Source: Pseudooceanicola endophyticus (GTDB taxonomy: Bacteria > Pseudomonadota > Alphaproteobacteria > Rhodobacterales > Rhodobacteraceae). Taken from it: DNA of 64,000 nt. This document shows positions 55,430 through 63,362 of this stretch, in pieces. The notes below the pieces were generated by a model. That model was not told where the DNA came from. It searched no databases and saw only the letters and a program-made list of their open reading frames with translations. Position 1 is the first letter of the stretch, and every line of letters starts with the position of its first letter. A program made the translations under genes and the position numbers. The stretch is taken from NCBI RefSeq assembly GCF_018760365.1, contig NZ_JAHIAB010000005.1:124001-188000 (forward strand), in the 5' to 3' direction.

Positions 55430-56707
55430 TCAGACCGGCAGGCGCGGGGCCGCCGCATGGCTCAGCGCGGCCCCGAATTCGTAGTAGCCGCCCAGCAGGG
55501 TGGTGAATCGCTCCGCATAGGCCGGGAGCACCGGCAGCGGCAGCGCCTCGGCCCCCGCGCCCAGCAGCGCCCGCGCCGCCGCCGTGCCCAGCACCGTTCC
55601 CGGGCAGATGCCGCGCCCGGAATAGCCGAAGACGGCATAGGCTTCGGGGGCGAATTCCACGACCTTCGGGATATGGTCCCGGGTCATGGCGATGCGCCCG
55701 CGCCAGTGGTGTTCGAAGGGCAGATCGGCCAGCGCCGGGTAAAGCGCCTTCAGCTTGCGCCGCGCCCAGCCGGCATGGATCGCGCCCGCCGCCCCTTCGG
55801 AATTGCCCATGCCGCCGACGATCAGCCGCCCCGCCGCATCGGTGCGGATCGACGACATGACCAGCGCGGTGTCCCAGCACCCCTCGCCCCCCGGCAGCAC
55901 CATGGCGCGCTGTGCCGCCGTCAGGGGTGCGGTGGCGAACTGGCAGTAGCTGACGGCGACATATTGCGGACGATACGCCCCCTCGGCCCCGGCATGATAG
56001 GCATTCGTCGCGACCAGCAGCCGCCGGGCCCGGACCCGGTGGCCATTGGCCTCGACCTGCCAGGCGCCGTTGCTGCGCGCGACCCGGGTGACGGGGCTTT
56101 GTTCGTGGATCGCGGCGCCCAGACCGGCGGCGGCCCGGGCCAGGCCGGTGCAATAGGCGCGCGGCTGCACGGTGCCGGCACGCGGATCCAGCAGCGCGCC
56201 GTGGAAACGTTCGCTGCCGGTGCGCCGCGCCGTCTCGGCCCGGTCCAGCAGCTGCAGCGGAGCGCCGAAACGATTGCCCTGGCGATAGCGTTCCTCCAGG
56301 TCCCGGAAACCGCTGGGCGCATGGGCCAGGTGCAGCGTGCCGTTCTGCACCGCTTCGCAGGCGATGCCATGGTCACGGATCAGCGCAAAGACCGTCTCGG
56401 GCCCGCGCCCAAGGGCCTCGATCAGGAGGGGACCGGCGGCCTCTCCCATGATCGCCACCACCTCCTCGGGCGGCAGCCAGAGCCCGGCATTGACCAGACC
56501 GACATTGCGCCCCGACCCGCCATGGGCCACGCTCTGCGCCTCCAGCAGCACCACCGATGCGCCACTGCGGGCCGCTTCCAGCGCGGCGGCGCAGCCGGTA
56601 AATCCGCCGCCGATGATCACCAGGTCCGCCGACGCATCGGCGTCCAGCGGCCGCGCATCCACTGCCTCGGTATTGGTATGGGTCCACAGATTTGCCGATG
56701 CGGTCAT
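55430..56707 (-). CDS. FAD-dependent amine/amino-acid oxidase-like protein (DAO family)
   Basis: This 425-residue flavoprotein has the FAD motif G33-G-G-F-T-G38, the SGRNVGLVNAG segment and a C-terminal YSGRGICPGTVLG, as in DAO-superfamily members such as gamma-glutamylputrescine oxidase and DadA. A secondary amine or amino acid substrate is expected, but the exact one is unknown. The start at 56707 has a perfect AGGAGG eight bases upstream. It is divergent from a LysR gene, which is its probable regulator. Confidence 0.85.
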   Translation of the reverse strand: MTASANLWTHTNTEAVDARPLDADASADLVIIGGGFTGCAAALEAARSGASVVLLEAQSVAHGGSGRNVGLVNAGLWLPPEEVVAIMGEAAGPLLIEALGRGPETVFALIRDHGIACEAVQNGTLHLAHAPSGFRDLEERYRQGNRFGAPLQLLDRAETARRTGSERFHGALLDPRAGTVQPRAYCTGLARAAAGLGAAIHEQSPVTRVARSNGAWQVEANGHRVRARRLLVATNAYHAGAEGAYRPQYVAVSYCQFATAPLTAAQRAMVLPGGEGCWDTALVMSSIRTDAAGRLIVGGMGNSEGAAGAIHAGWARRKLKALYPALADLPFEHHWRGRIAMTRDHIPKVVEFAPEAYAVFGYSGRGICPGTVLGTAAARALLGAGAEALPLPVLPAYAERFTTLLGGYYEFGAALSHAAAPRLPV

Positions 56708-56862
56708 CTTGCTGCCTCCTGGGGAAGGCAGAGCGGGATGCGGCGGGACCCCGAAGATTTTCAAAAAGCGCCAACCAACGGGTTCGGCGCAGATATCGAA
56801 GGATCGGGGCCCCGGGCATTGCATCCACTCTGCCATGGGGATTTCATAAGAAGTGCCGCAGC

Positions 56863-56909
56863 AAAAGCGTTGCGAAAAGCGATTTGTCCGCACCTAGGTT
56901 GGAGCTTTT
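56863..56909. promoter_or_regulatory. Repeated AAAAGC elements before the LysR gene
   Basis: AAAAGCG occurs at 56863-56869 and 56875-56881, and the inverse GCTTTT at 56904-56909, directly upstream of the LysR start. Direct plus inverted copies could be regulator sites in the 207-bp divergent region (56708-56914). The evidence is weak. Confidence 0.25.
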
Positions 56910-56914
56910 GTCAC

Positions 56915-57811
56915 ATGTCGATCCCAAGACGCTTCCTGCCGACGATCAGCAGCCTGCGTGCCCTGGAGGCCGTGGACCGGCTGGGCAGCGCGGTCGCGGC
57001 GGCGCAGGACCTGGATCTGACGCATTCCGCCGTCAGCCGGCAGCTGAAAAGCCTGGAAGAGCAGCTGGGCGTGACCCTGTTCCTGCGCGCCGGCAAGGGG
57101 CTGCGGCTGACCACGGCGGGCCGCAGCTATGCCCGTTCGGTGCGCGACTGCCTGGACGACCTGGCGCAGGCCAGCCTGCAACTGCGCGCCGCCGGAGAGC
57201 GCAACGGGCTGAGCCTGGCCATTCCGCTGACCTTCGGCCTCTACTGGATGGCGCCGCGCCTGCAGGCCTTCCTGTGCGATCATCCGCAGGTGCACATCAA
57301 CCAGGCAACCCGGGACGGCCCCGTCGATTTCGCGACCGAGAAATTCGATGCAGCCGTGCATTTCGGCGTGCCGGACTGGCCGGGGGTGGACACCCTGCCG
57401 CTGGCGCGCAACCGGCTGGTGCCGGTGGCCCGGCCCGGCACGGGGCTGGGCGCCGAAACACCGCCGCGACAGCTTCTGGAAATGCCCTTGCTGCACCTGA
57501 CCAGCCGACCCGGGGCCTGGGAAAGCTGGTTCCTTCAGCACGAAGTCGCGCCCGGCCATCTGCGGGGCGCGCTCTTCGATCAGTTCATGGCCCTGTCGGA
57601 GGCGGTGGCGGCGGGACGCGGCGCGGCGCTGCTGCCGGATTTCCTGGCCACGCGCGAGATCCGCGCGGGCCGGATGTGCCAGATCGGCCCTGCCTTCGAG
57701 GATCCCGGCAACTTCTACCATCTGGTCTGGCCCCAGGACCCCGCCCCCGGTCCCGAGCTTGAGCGGCTGATCGCCTTCCTGCGCAGCCGGGCCGAAGACC
57801 CGCAGCCCTAG
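56915..57811 (+). CDS. LysR family regulator (GcvA-like)
   Basis: This 298-residue regulator has a winged helix (SSLRALEAVDRLGSAVAAAQ, then LTHSAVSRQLKSLEEQLG) and an effector domain with the GcvA-group features FATEKFDAAVHFG and GAWESWF. The ATG at 56915 gives a normal family N-terminus. It is divergent from the FAD oxidase and likely controls it. Its stop overlaps the stop of the opposing LysR gene in the four bases CTAG (57808-57811). Confidence 0.9.
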   Translation: MSIPRRFLPTISSLRALEAVDRLGSAVAAAQDLDLTHSAVSRQLKSLEEQLGVTLFLRAGKGLRLTTAGRSYARSVRDCLDDLAQASLQLRAAGERNGLSLAIPLTFGLYWMAPRLQAFLCDHPQVHINQATRDGPVDFATEKFDAAVHFGVPDWPGVDTLPLARNRLVPVARPGTGLGAETPPRQLLEMPLLHLTSRPGAWESWFLQHEVAPGHLRGALFDQFMALSEAVAAGRGAALLPDFLATREIRAGRMCQIGPAFEDPGNFYHLVWPQDPAPGPELERLIAFLRSRAEDPQP

Positions 57812-58737
57812 CGCGACACTGCGCAGACCCCGCCCACCTGCTCCGACGCCCGGCGGAATCCGTCGCACAGCAGCGCCTCCAGGTCGGCAACCGCGCTGGC
57901 TCCGCGCCGGAACAGGCCCCAGGCATAGGGGATCGGCCGGGCCAGCGGACGCACCGCCACCCCCGGAACCGGCACCCCCCGCGCCGAGACGCAATCGACC
58001 AGCGCGATCCCCAGGCCGGCCCGGGCCGACAGGATCGCGTTGAGGGAACTGTTGGTGGTGATCTCGGCCCCAGGGGTCACGCCGGCCTCCAGCAAGGCGG
58101 CATTGATGGCATGGCGCACCCGGTAGGAATTGCCCACCGTCAGCAGCCGCTGCCCGGCCAGCTGCGCCAGCTCGAAAGGCCTGTCGGCGTCTTCGGCCTG
58201 CGCCTCGGGCAGCACCGCGACCAAACTGGCCTCGGCCGTCGCCAGGCACTCCACCCCGGCATGGGAAAAGGGCAGCGCCGAAAGACCGTAATCACAGGCC
58301 CCTGACTGCAGCGCCCGGGCCAGGTGTTCGGCATCCATGGTGGTCAGCGTCACCGCCGGCGGCAGGCCCGCGCCCAGATGATCCATCAGCACCGGCGCCA
58401 GGCCCGCCGCCATGGTCGGCGTCGCGGCCAGCGCCAGCGCGCCCACCGTCTCGTCCCGCAGGCTGACCGCGCGCCGCGACAGCCGCGTGAAGGAACTGAG
58501 AAGCTGTCGTGCATCCTCGAAGAACAGCAGCCCCTTGGCGGTCGGGGAAATCCGCGGCCCGTTGCGTTCGAACAGCGCAAAGCCCACCTGGGCCTCCAGG
58601 TCGCGGATCATCCGCGTCACCGCCGGTTGCCCGATCCCCAGCTGGCGCGCCGCTCCGGTCATCGAGCCGGTGGCCATCACCGACACGAAGGCCTCCAGAT
58701 CACGCATACTGGGGGTCGGATTATTTCCATTTGACAT
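57808..58737 (-). CDS. LysR family regulator (third)
   Basis: This 309-residue regulator has its winged helix at the N-terminus (SMRDLEAFVSVMATGSMTGA, LGIGQPAVTRMIRDLE) and a substrate-binding domain that includes NSSLNAILSARAGLGIALV. The start at 58737 is preceded by GAGG at a suitable distance; a downstream ATG at 58707 is an alternative. It is divergent from the two CMD-domain genes and probably regulates them. It meets the previous LysR gene tail to tail with a 4-base overlap. Confidence 0.9.
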   Translation of the reverse strand: MSNGNNPTPSMRDLEAFVSVMATGSMTGAARQLGIGQPAVTRMIRDLEAQVGFALFERNGPRISPTAKGLLFFEDARQLLSSFTRLSRRAVSLRDETVGALALAATPTMAAGLAPVLMDHLGAGLPPAVTLTTMDAEHLARALQSGACDYGLSALPFSHAGVECLATAEASLVAVLPEAQAEDADRPFELAQLAGQRLLTVGNSYRVRHAINAALLEAGVTPGAEITTNSSLNAILSARAGLGIALVDCVSARGVPVPGVAVRPLARPIPYAWGLFRRGASAVADLEALLCDGFRRASEQVGGVCAVSR

Positions 58738-58749
58738 AGTAGAGCCTCG

Positions 58750-58770
58750 ATGATCTTCTTGGCGCATCAT
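58750..58770. promoter_or_regulatory. ATGAT-N11-ATCAT LysR-type operator candidate
   Basis: A perfect 5-bp dyad, ATGAT (58750-58754) and ATCAT (58766-58770) with an 11-base spacer, fits the T-N11-A architecture of LysR boxes. It lies 13 bases upstream of the minus-strand LysR start and 66 bases before the divergent CMD gene. Confidence 0.45.
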
Positions 58771-58836
58771 AGTCGCCGGGATCGGGTTTGCACAACGTGC
58801 CGCCCGCCCCGTCGGCGGAAGAGAGAAGAGACTGCC

Positions 58837-59319
58837 ATGACCGGTTCCCCGGATGCCATCGACAGCGCCATCGGCCTGTCCCCGACCGACAGCCTGCACG
58901 CCCTGCGCGCGCTGCGTCCCGAATTCGTGTCGGGCAGCGAGGACTGCCGGGCTGCGGTGCTGACGCCCGCCGCCGATCTGGGGCTGTCGCCGGCGCTGCG
59001 CATGGCCGTGGCCCGCCGCGTTGCCGCCACCGCCGAGATGCCCCGCCTGCTGGCAGGCTACCCCGCCCCCGCCGATCCCGCGCTGGCCGCCCTGGCCGAG
59101 GGCGAGACGCCCGAGGACCCGGCGCTGGCCGCGCTGGCCCGCCATGCCGACATGATTGCCCGCACGCCCAGGGCCGCGTCGGCTGCGCATCTCGCGGCGC
59201 TGCAGGAGGCGGGTTACACGGTGCCGCAGATCATCGCCCTGTCGGAACTGCTGGCCTATGTCTGCTACCAGATCCGCGTGGTCGCCGGCCTGTCCCTGCT
59301 GAAGGGAGACGCGGCATGA
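58837..59319 (+). CDS. CMD domain protein (Avi_7170-like)
   Basis: This 160-residue protein of the carboxymuconolactone decarboxylase/AhpD-like superfamily has an all-helical pattern (ALRMAVARRVAATAEMPRLL and YTVPQIIALSELLAYVCYQIRVVAGL) but lacks the CxxC redox motif. The start at ATG 58837 follows a purine-rich AGAGAAGAG. It resembles the CMD family found paired with the alkylhydroperoxidase-domain protein encoded next (4-base overlap). It may be a structural or regulatory partner of that peroxidase-like protein. Confidence 0.75.
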   Translation: MTGSPDAIDSAIGLSPTDSLHALRALRPEFVSGSEDCRAAVLTPAADLGLSPALRMAVARRVAATAEMPRLLAGYPAPADPALAALAEGETPEDPALAALARHADMIARTPRAASAAHLAALQEAGYTVPQIIALSELLAYVCYQIRVVAGLSLLKGDAA

Positions 59320-59879
59320 ACGATCACATCCCCCAGATCACGCTGAAGCCACTGACCTGGACCCCGCACCTGCCGCCGGTCGAGATCGCCGAGGCCACGC
59401 CCGCACAACTCGAGGCGATGAAGGTTACGCCTTCGGCCAAGAAGGTCTCTCCCTATGTGCGGACGCTGGCGCATGATCCCGACAGTTATGTCGCGCGCAC
59501 CGTGCTGTTCAACGCCATCATGTATGCCGAGGGCGGGCTGGAGCGCGCCGACCGAGAGCTGGGCGCGCTTGGCGCCTCGCTGGTCAACGGCTGCCAGTAC
59601 TGTGCCAACGTGCACGCCCGCCAGCACGCGCGGCTGAACGGCACCGCCGCGACCTCGGCGCTGTTTGCCGGGCGCCGCGATGCGCTGAACGCCCGCGACG
59701 CGGCCATCATGGATTTTGCCGAAGCCCTGACCGCCACGCCGCCCTGCGCCGATCAAAGCCATGTCGCCGCCCTGCGCGCCGCCGGCATGAGCGACCCCGA
59801 GATCCAGGATCTCGTGCATTCCATCGCGATCTTCGGCTGGGCCAACCGGCTGATGCATCCGCTGGGACATTCCGACTGA
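59316..59879 (+). CDS. Alkylhydroperoxidase AhpD-like protein (Avi_7169-like)
   Basis: This 187-residue protein has the AhpD-type active site C93-x2-C96-x3-H100 within NGCQYCANVHARQH, preceded by a helical region. AhpD-like proteins use the vicinal cysteines for peroxide reduction or related thiol chemistry. It is translationally coupled to the CMD protein upstream, and a strong terminator follows. In other genomes this pair tends to sit near ABC importers and flavin enzymes, and such genes begin just downstream here. Confidence 0.85.
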   Translation: MNDHIPQITLKPLTWTPHLPPVEIAEATPAQLEAMKVTPSAKKVSPYVRTLAHDPDSYVARTVLFNAIMYAEGGLERADRELGALGASLVNGCQYCANVHARQHARLNGTAATSALFAGRRDALNARDAAIMDFAEALTATPPCADQSHVAALRAAGMSDPEIQDLVHSIAIFGWANRLMHPLGHSD

Positions 59880-59904
59880 TCCCGACCAAGGGACCCGGAA
59901 AGCG

Positions 59905-59942
59905 AAGGCCGGTACGCCGAAGGGCGTGCCGGCCTTTGTCGT
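59905..59942 (+). terminator. Rho-independent terminator after the AhpD-like gene
   Basis: AAGGCCGGTACGCC (59905-59918) pairs with GGCGTGCCGGCCTT (59923-59936) around a GAAG loop, a 14-bp stem with one G-T pair, followed by a short T-rich tail (TGTCGTTC). This is the strongest intrinsic terminator seen in the window. Confidence 0.85.
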
Positions 59943-59978
59943 TCACGTTCATCTTTCGCCGAATGAATGATAATATTT

Positions 59979-60004
59979 TCATCATGCCATTTTGGGCATC
60001 ATGA
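59979..60004. promoter_or_regulatory. Imperfect palindrome in the AT-rich LysR upstream region
   Basis: TCATCATGCC (59979-59988) and GGCATCATGA (59995-60004) form a 9-of-10 inverted repeat with a 6-base spacer, within a locally AT-rich stretch (59941-60093) unlike the rest of the window. It is a candidate regulator site. Confidence 0.4.
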
Positions 60005-60054
60005 ATCGGCTTTTACGCGAAAAAAGCACGCTGAAACTTGATGTATGTCATTTC

Positions 60055-60079
60055 TGAATTGATTCGAGCGATCAATTCA
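60055..60079. promoter_or_regulatory. Perfect dyad TGAATTGAT-N7-ATCAATTCA
   Basis: A perfect 9-bp inverted repeat with a 7-base spacer ends 14 bases before the LysR start at 60094. Its position over the likely transcription or translation start region suggests an autoregulatory operator for this LysR protein and its downstream operon. Confidence 0.55.
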
Positions 60080-60093
60080 GGATTCATGGGGAC

Positions 60094-61035
60094 ATGCATC
60101 AGAGAGACCTCGCCACATTCCTTCGAGTCGCCGAAGCCGGGTCCGTCACCCTGGCCGCCGAGATGCTGGGCCGGTCCCAGCCTTCGGTGTCGCGCTGCCT
60201 TCAGGATCTGGAGGCCTCGCTGGGCTTTTCGCTGTTCGAACGCGCCGGGCGGCGGATCTCGCTCACCGCCGAGGGGGTCGCCTTCGAGGAAGAAGCCCGC
60301 CGGCTGCTGGCGCTGTTCGAGGATCTTCCCGCCCGCACCCTGGCCCGCGCCAAGGGCACCGCGCGGCCGATGTCGATCTCGGCCACCTATGCGCTTGGCA
60401 CCGGGCTGGTGCCCCATGCGCTGGCCCGTTGGCCCGAGGCCGACCGCCCGAAGGAAATCCGCCTGATGCAGGCCGCGCCCAATGCCGTGGCCCAGGACCT
60501 GCTGTCGGGCAATGCCCGCATCGGCCTGGCCTCGCTGCCGCTGGACGTGCCGGGCGTGAACGCGGAACGGCTGTTCCGCGCGCCGCTGGTCGCCGCCCTG
60601 CCCGAGGCCCGCACCGACGAATTTCCCGAAGGGGTCGCGGTGTCGCTGGCCCAGGTCGCCTCGGACACCGTGGTCACGATGCTGGACCAGACCCGTCTTC
60701 AGGGCCGCATCCGCCAGGCGCTGGATGCCGCCAACGTGCATCCCGCCCGGGCGATCCGGGCCAATTCCTCGGTCTCGGCGTTGCAGTTCGTGCGGCTGAC
60801 CGGCGCCACCGCCATCGTCGAGCCGATCACCGCCTACGGCACCGCGCCGCGCGGCGTGATCCTGCGCCCGCTGGTCGAGACCGTCGATTTCACCTTCGGC
60901 TTCTTCGCCGCCGAGGGCGCCGCCACCGCCCGCGACACCCAGGATTTCTTCGACCTCTGCGAGGAGACGCTCTTCGCCCTGGTCCCCCAGGTCCGCCCGC
61001 TCGACGGATCTCCTCATTCCAAGATCAGAGACTGA
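60094..61035 (+). CDS. LysR family regulator (heads the FMO/hydrolase/ABC operon)
   Basis: This 313-residue regulator has a winged helix (FLRVAEAGSVTLAAEMLG, QPSVSRCLQDLEASLGF) and an effector-binding domain (NSSVSALQFVRLTGATAIV). ATG 60094 is preceded by GGGG at a usable distance. Unlike most LysR genes it lies on the same strand as its probable target genes, with only three bases to the next start. The perfect upstream dyad supports autoregulation. Confidence 0.9.
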   Translation: MHQRDLATFLRVAEAGSVTLAAEMLGRSQPSVSRCLQDLEASLGFSLFERAGRRISLTAEGVAFEEEARRLLALFEDLPARTLARAKGTARPMSISATYALGTGLVPHALARWPEADRPKEIRLMQAAPNAVAQDLLSGNARIGLASLPLDVPGVNAERLFRAPLVAALPEARTDEFPEGVAVSLAQVASDTVVTMLDQTRLQGRIRQALDAANVHPARAIRANSSVSALQFVRLTGATAIVEPITAYGTAPRGVILRPLVETVDFTFGFFAAEGAATARDTQDFFDLCEETLFALVPQVRPLDGSPHSKIRD

Positions 61036-61038
61036 CCC

Positions 61039-62496
61039 ATGACACAGACCCAAAGTGGCCTTTCCGCCCTTGAAAGCCGGCTCGCCAAGGACCTGAGCCT
61101 GCTGGAGCTGCCCGCCAAATCCTGGGTGCCGCCGCGGATGCGCGACGGGGCGCGGGTGCGGGACGTGATCTTCGTGGGCGCGGGCATGTGCGGCCTGGCG
61201 GGGGCGGCCAAGCTGCAACTGGCCGGGGTCGACAACATCGTCCTTTACGACGCGGCGCCGAAGGGACTGGAAGGGCCCTGGGACACCTTCGCGCGGATGA
61301 AGACGCTGCGGTCCCCGAAAACCCTTTCCGGGCCCTGCCTGGGCCTGCCCGCCCTGACCTTCCGCGCCTGGTTCGAGGCGCAGTGGGGCGAAGAGGCCTT
61401 TGCCGCGCTCGGCAAGATCCCGAAAAGCCAGTGGATGGACTACCTGCGCTGGTACCGTGACGTGCTGGCCCTGCCCGTGGTCAACGAAACCCGCGTGAGC
61501 GGGGTCGAGGATGCCGGCGAGGGGCTGATCGCCGTGACCCTTCAGGATGCCATGGGCACCCGGGTCGAGCATTGCCGCCACCTGGTGCTGGCCACCGGCC
61601 GCTCGGGTCTGGGCGGCGGCGCCGTGCCGGGCTTCCTCCAGAAGATCGACCGCCGCTACTGGGCACACAGCGCCGACGACATCGATTTCACCACCCTGAA
61701 GGGCAAGCGGGTGATCGTGATCGGCGCCGGGGCTTCGGCGATGGACAATGCCGCCACCGCGCTGGAAGCCGGTTCGGCGCAGGTCGACATGCTGATCCGC
61801 CGCAAGGAAATGCCGCGCGTCAACAAGATGACCGGCATCTCCAGCCAGGGCGTGGTCCACGGCATCCGGGCCCTGCCCGACGCCTGGAAATTCCGCTTCA
61901 ACGACTACGTCAACAGCCAGCAGGTGCCGCCGCCGCGCAGCTCGACCCTGCGCGTCACCGAGCATCCGAATGCCCGCACCTTCCTGGGCTGCCCGGTCGA
62001 GGACGTGATCGAGGCAGGCGACCATATCACCGTGAAGACGCCCCATGCCGATTTCGAGGTCGATTTCGTCATCGCCGCCACGGGCTTCCGCAACGATTTC
62101 TCCGGGCGTCCGGAATTCGCCGCCTTCTCGGGGGCGATCCGGACCTGGAAGGACGGCGTCTATACCCCCGACATGGGCCGCGCCGTGCCCTTCATGGTGG
62201 ATGCGCCCTACCTGGGCGACGATTACCAGTTCCTGGAAAAGACCCCCGGCGCCTGCCCGATGCTGGCCCGCATCCACTGCTTCAACGACGCCGCCATGCT
62301 GAGCCACGGCAAGCTGTCGGGCGATATCCCGGCGATCTCGGCCGGGGCGGACCGGCTGATGCGCGGCATCGTCTCCGAGATCTTCACCGCCGACGTGGAG
62401 ATCCATTTCGCCGGTCTTCAGGCCTATGACACGCCCGAGCTTCAGGGCGACGAGTGGGTCGACAGCACCCCGAGCCTTCTGGAGGCCACCAAATGA
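61039..62496 (+). CDS. FMO-like NAD(P)/FAD-dependent oxidoreductase
   Basis: This 485-residue flavoprotein has an FAD motif (G47-AGMC-G52) and a second dinucleotide motif for NADPH (GAGASAMDNA from residue 229). Later it has FVIAATGF, the conserved ATG-type segment of flavin monooxygenases. A Baeyer-Villiger or N-hydroxylating role is possible, but the specific fingerprint was not recognised. It starts three bases after the LysR stop and overlaps the alpha/beta hydrolase by four bases. With the hydrolase and importer it suggests uptake and oxidative breakdown of an organic substrate. Confidence 0.85.
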   Translation: MTQTQSGLSALESRLAKDLSLLELPAKSWVPPRMRDGARVRDVIFVGAGMCGLAGAAKLQLAGVDNIVLYDAAPKGLEGPWDTFARMKTLRSPKTLSGPCLGLPALTFRAWFEAQWGEEAFAALGKIPKSQWMDYLRWYRDVLALPVVNETRVSGVEDAGEGLIAVTLQDAMGTRVEHCRHLVLATGRSGLGGGAVPGFLQKIDRRYWAHSADDIDFTTLKGKRVIVIGAGASAMDNAATALEAGSAQVDMLIRRKEMPRVNKMTGISSQGVVHGIRALPDAWKFRFNDYVNSQQVPPPRSSTLRVTEHPNARTFLGCPVEDVIEAGDHITVKTPHADFEVDFVIAATGFRNDFSGRPEFAAFSGAIRTWKDGVYTPDMGRAVPFMVDAPYLGDDYQFLEKTPGACPMLARIHCFNDAAMLSHGKLSGDIPAISAGADRLMRGIVSEIFTADVEIHFAGLQAYDTPELQGDEWVDSTPSLLEATK

Positions 62497-63362
62497 GCGC
62501 CAAGATGACCGGACGCGAAGACTACATCACCCTCAACGGCTGCCGCTTCCGCTACCGCATCGCCGGAGAGGAGCACGCCCAGACGATCATCCTGCTGCAT
62601 GGCGGGCGCGGCGCGGGCGACCACCTGGGCGAATGGGGCGCCTATGCGGCGCTGGCCGACCGCTACCGCGTCATCGCCTACGATCAGCGCGGCTGCGGCC
62701 TGAGCGAGATCGCCTACCCGATGAACTTCCGCCAGTATGCCGATGACGTCGATGCCTTCCGCCGCCACTTCTGCGGCGAGGACGGCAAGATCATCCTGCA
62801 GGGCGGCAGCTTCGGCGGCATGATCGCGCTGACCTACGCGGTGCATTACCAGCAGCACCTGACGCATCTGATCCTGCGCGGCACCGCCCCCAGCCACCAC
62901 CACGAGGCCGAGGCGATCGAGACCTTCAAGGCGCGCATCGACAAGGTGCCCTCGGCCAGCCCCGAGATGATCGACAAGCTGTTCGGCACCACGATCACCG
63001 ACGACACCGAGTTCCGGCTGATCTGGTTCGCGCTGCAGCCGCTGTATTACGAGGTCTTCGATCCGAACGGCGCGCTGGAGCGCACCCGGACCATGCACCT
63101 GCACGCGGAAACCCATAACGAGATGTTCCGCGAGAAGGAGCACGACCTGCGCGAGGCGCTGAGGACCATGACCGTGCCCACGCTGGCCTTCTGCGGCGAG
63201 AAGGACTGGATCTGCCCGCCCAGCCAGACGCATCTGATTGCCGAGCTGTGCCCGAACGCCACCGGCTGGCTGGTGCCCGGCGCCAACCATGCCTGCCACC
63301 ACGAGAAGAACGCCCTCGTGCTGGAGCGCATCCGCAGCTTCCTGCAGGGAACCACCCCATGA
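62493..63362 (+). CDS. Alpha/beta hydrolase (prolyl-aminopeptidase-like)
   Basis: This 289-residue hydrolase has an oxyanion segment LLHGGRGAG, YDQRGCGLS, the nucleophile elbow GGSFGG with S106, acid D238 in EKDWI and H266 in GANHACH, forming a full catalytic triad. The HGG and DQRGCGLS segments resemble the proline iminopeptidase group, but related enzymes hydrolyse esters, lactones or amides. It overlaps its neighbours by four bases on each side, so it works with the FMO-like enzyme and the ABC importer. Confidence 0.88.
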   Translation: MSAKMTGREDYITLNGCRFRYRIAGEEHAQTIILLHGGRGAGDHLGEWGAYAALADRYRVIAYDQRGCGLSEIAYPMNFRQYADDVDAFRRHFCGEDGKIILQGGSFGGMIALTYAVHYQQHLTHLILRGTAPSHHHEAEAIETFKARIDKVPSASPEMIDKLFGTTITDDTEFRLIWFALQPLYYEVFDPNGALERTRTMHLHAETHNEMFREKEHDLREALRTMTVPTLAFCGEKDWICPPSQTHLIAELCPNATGWLVPGANHACHHEKNALVLERIRSFLQGTTP

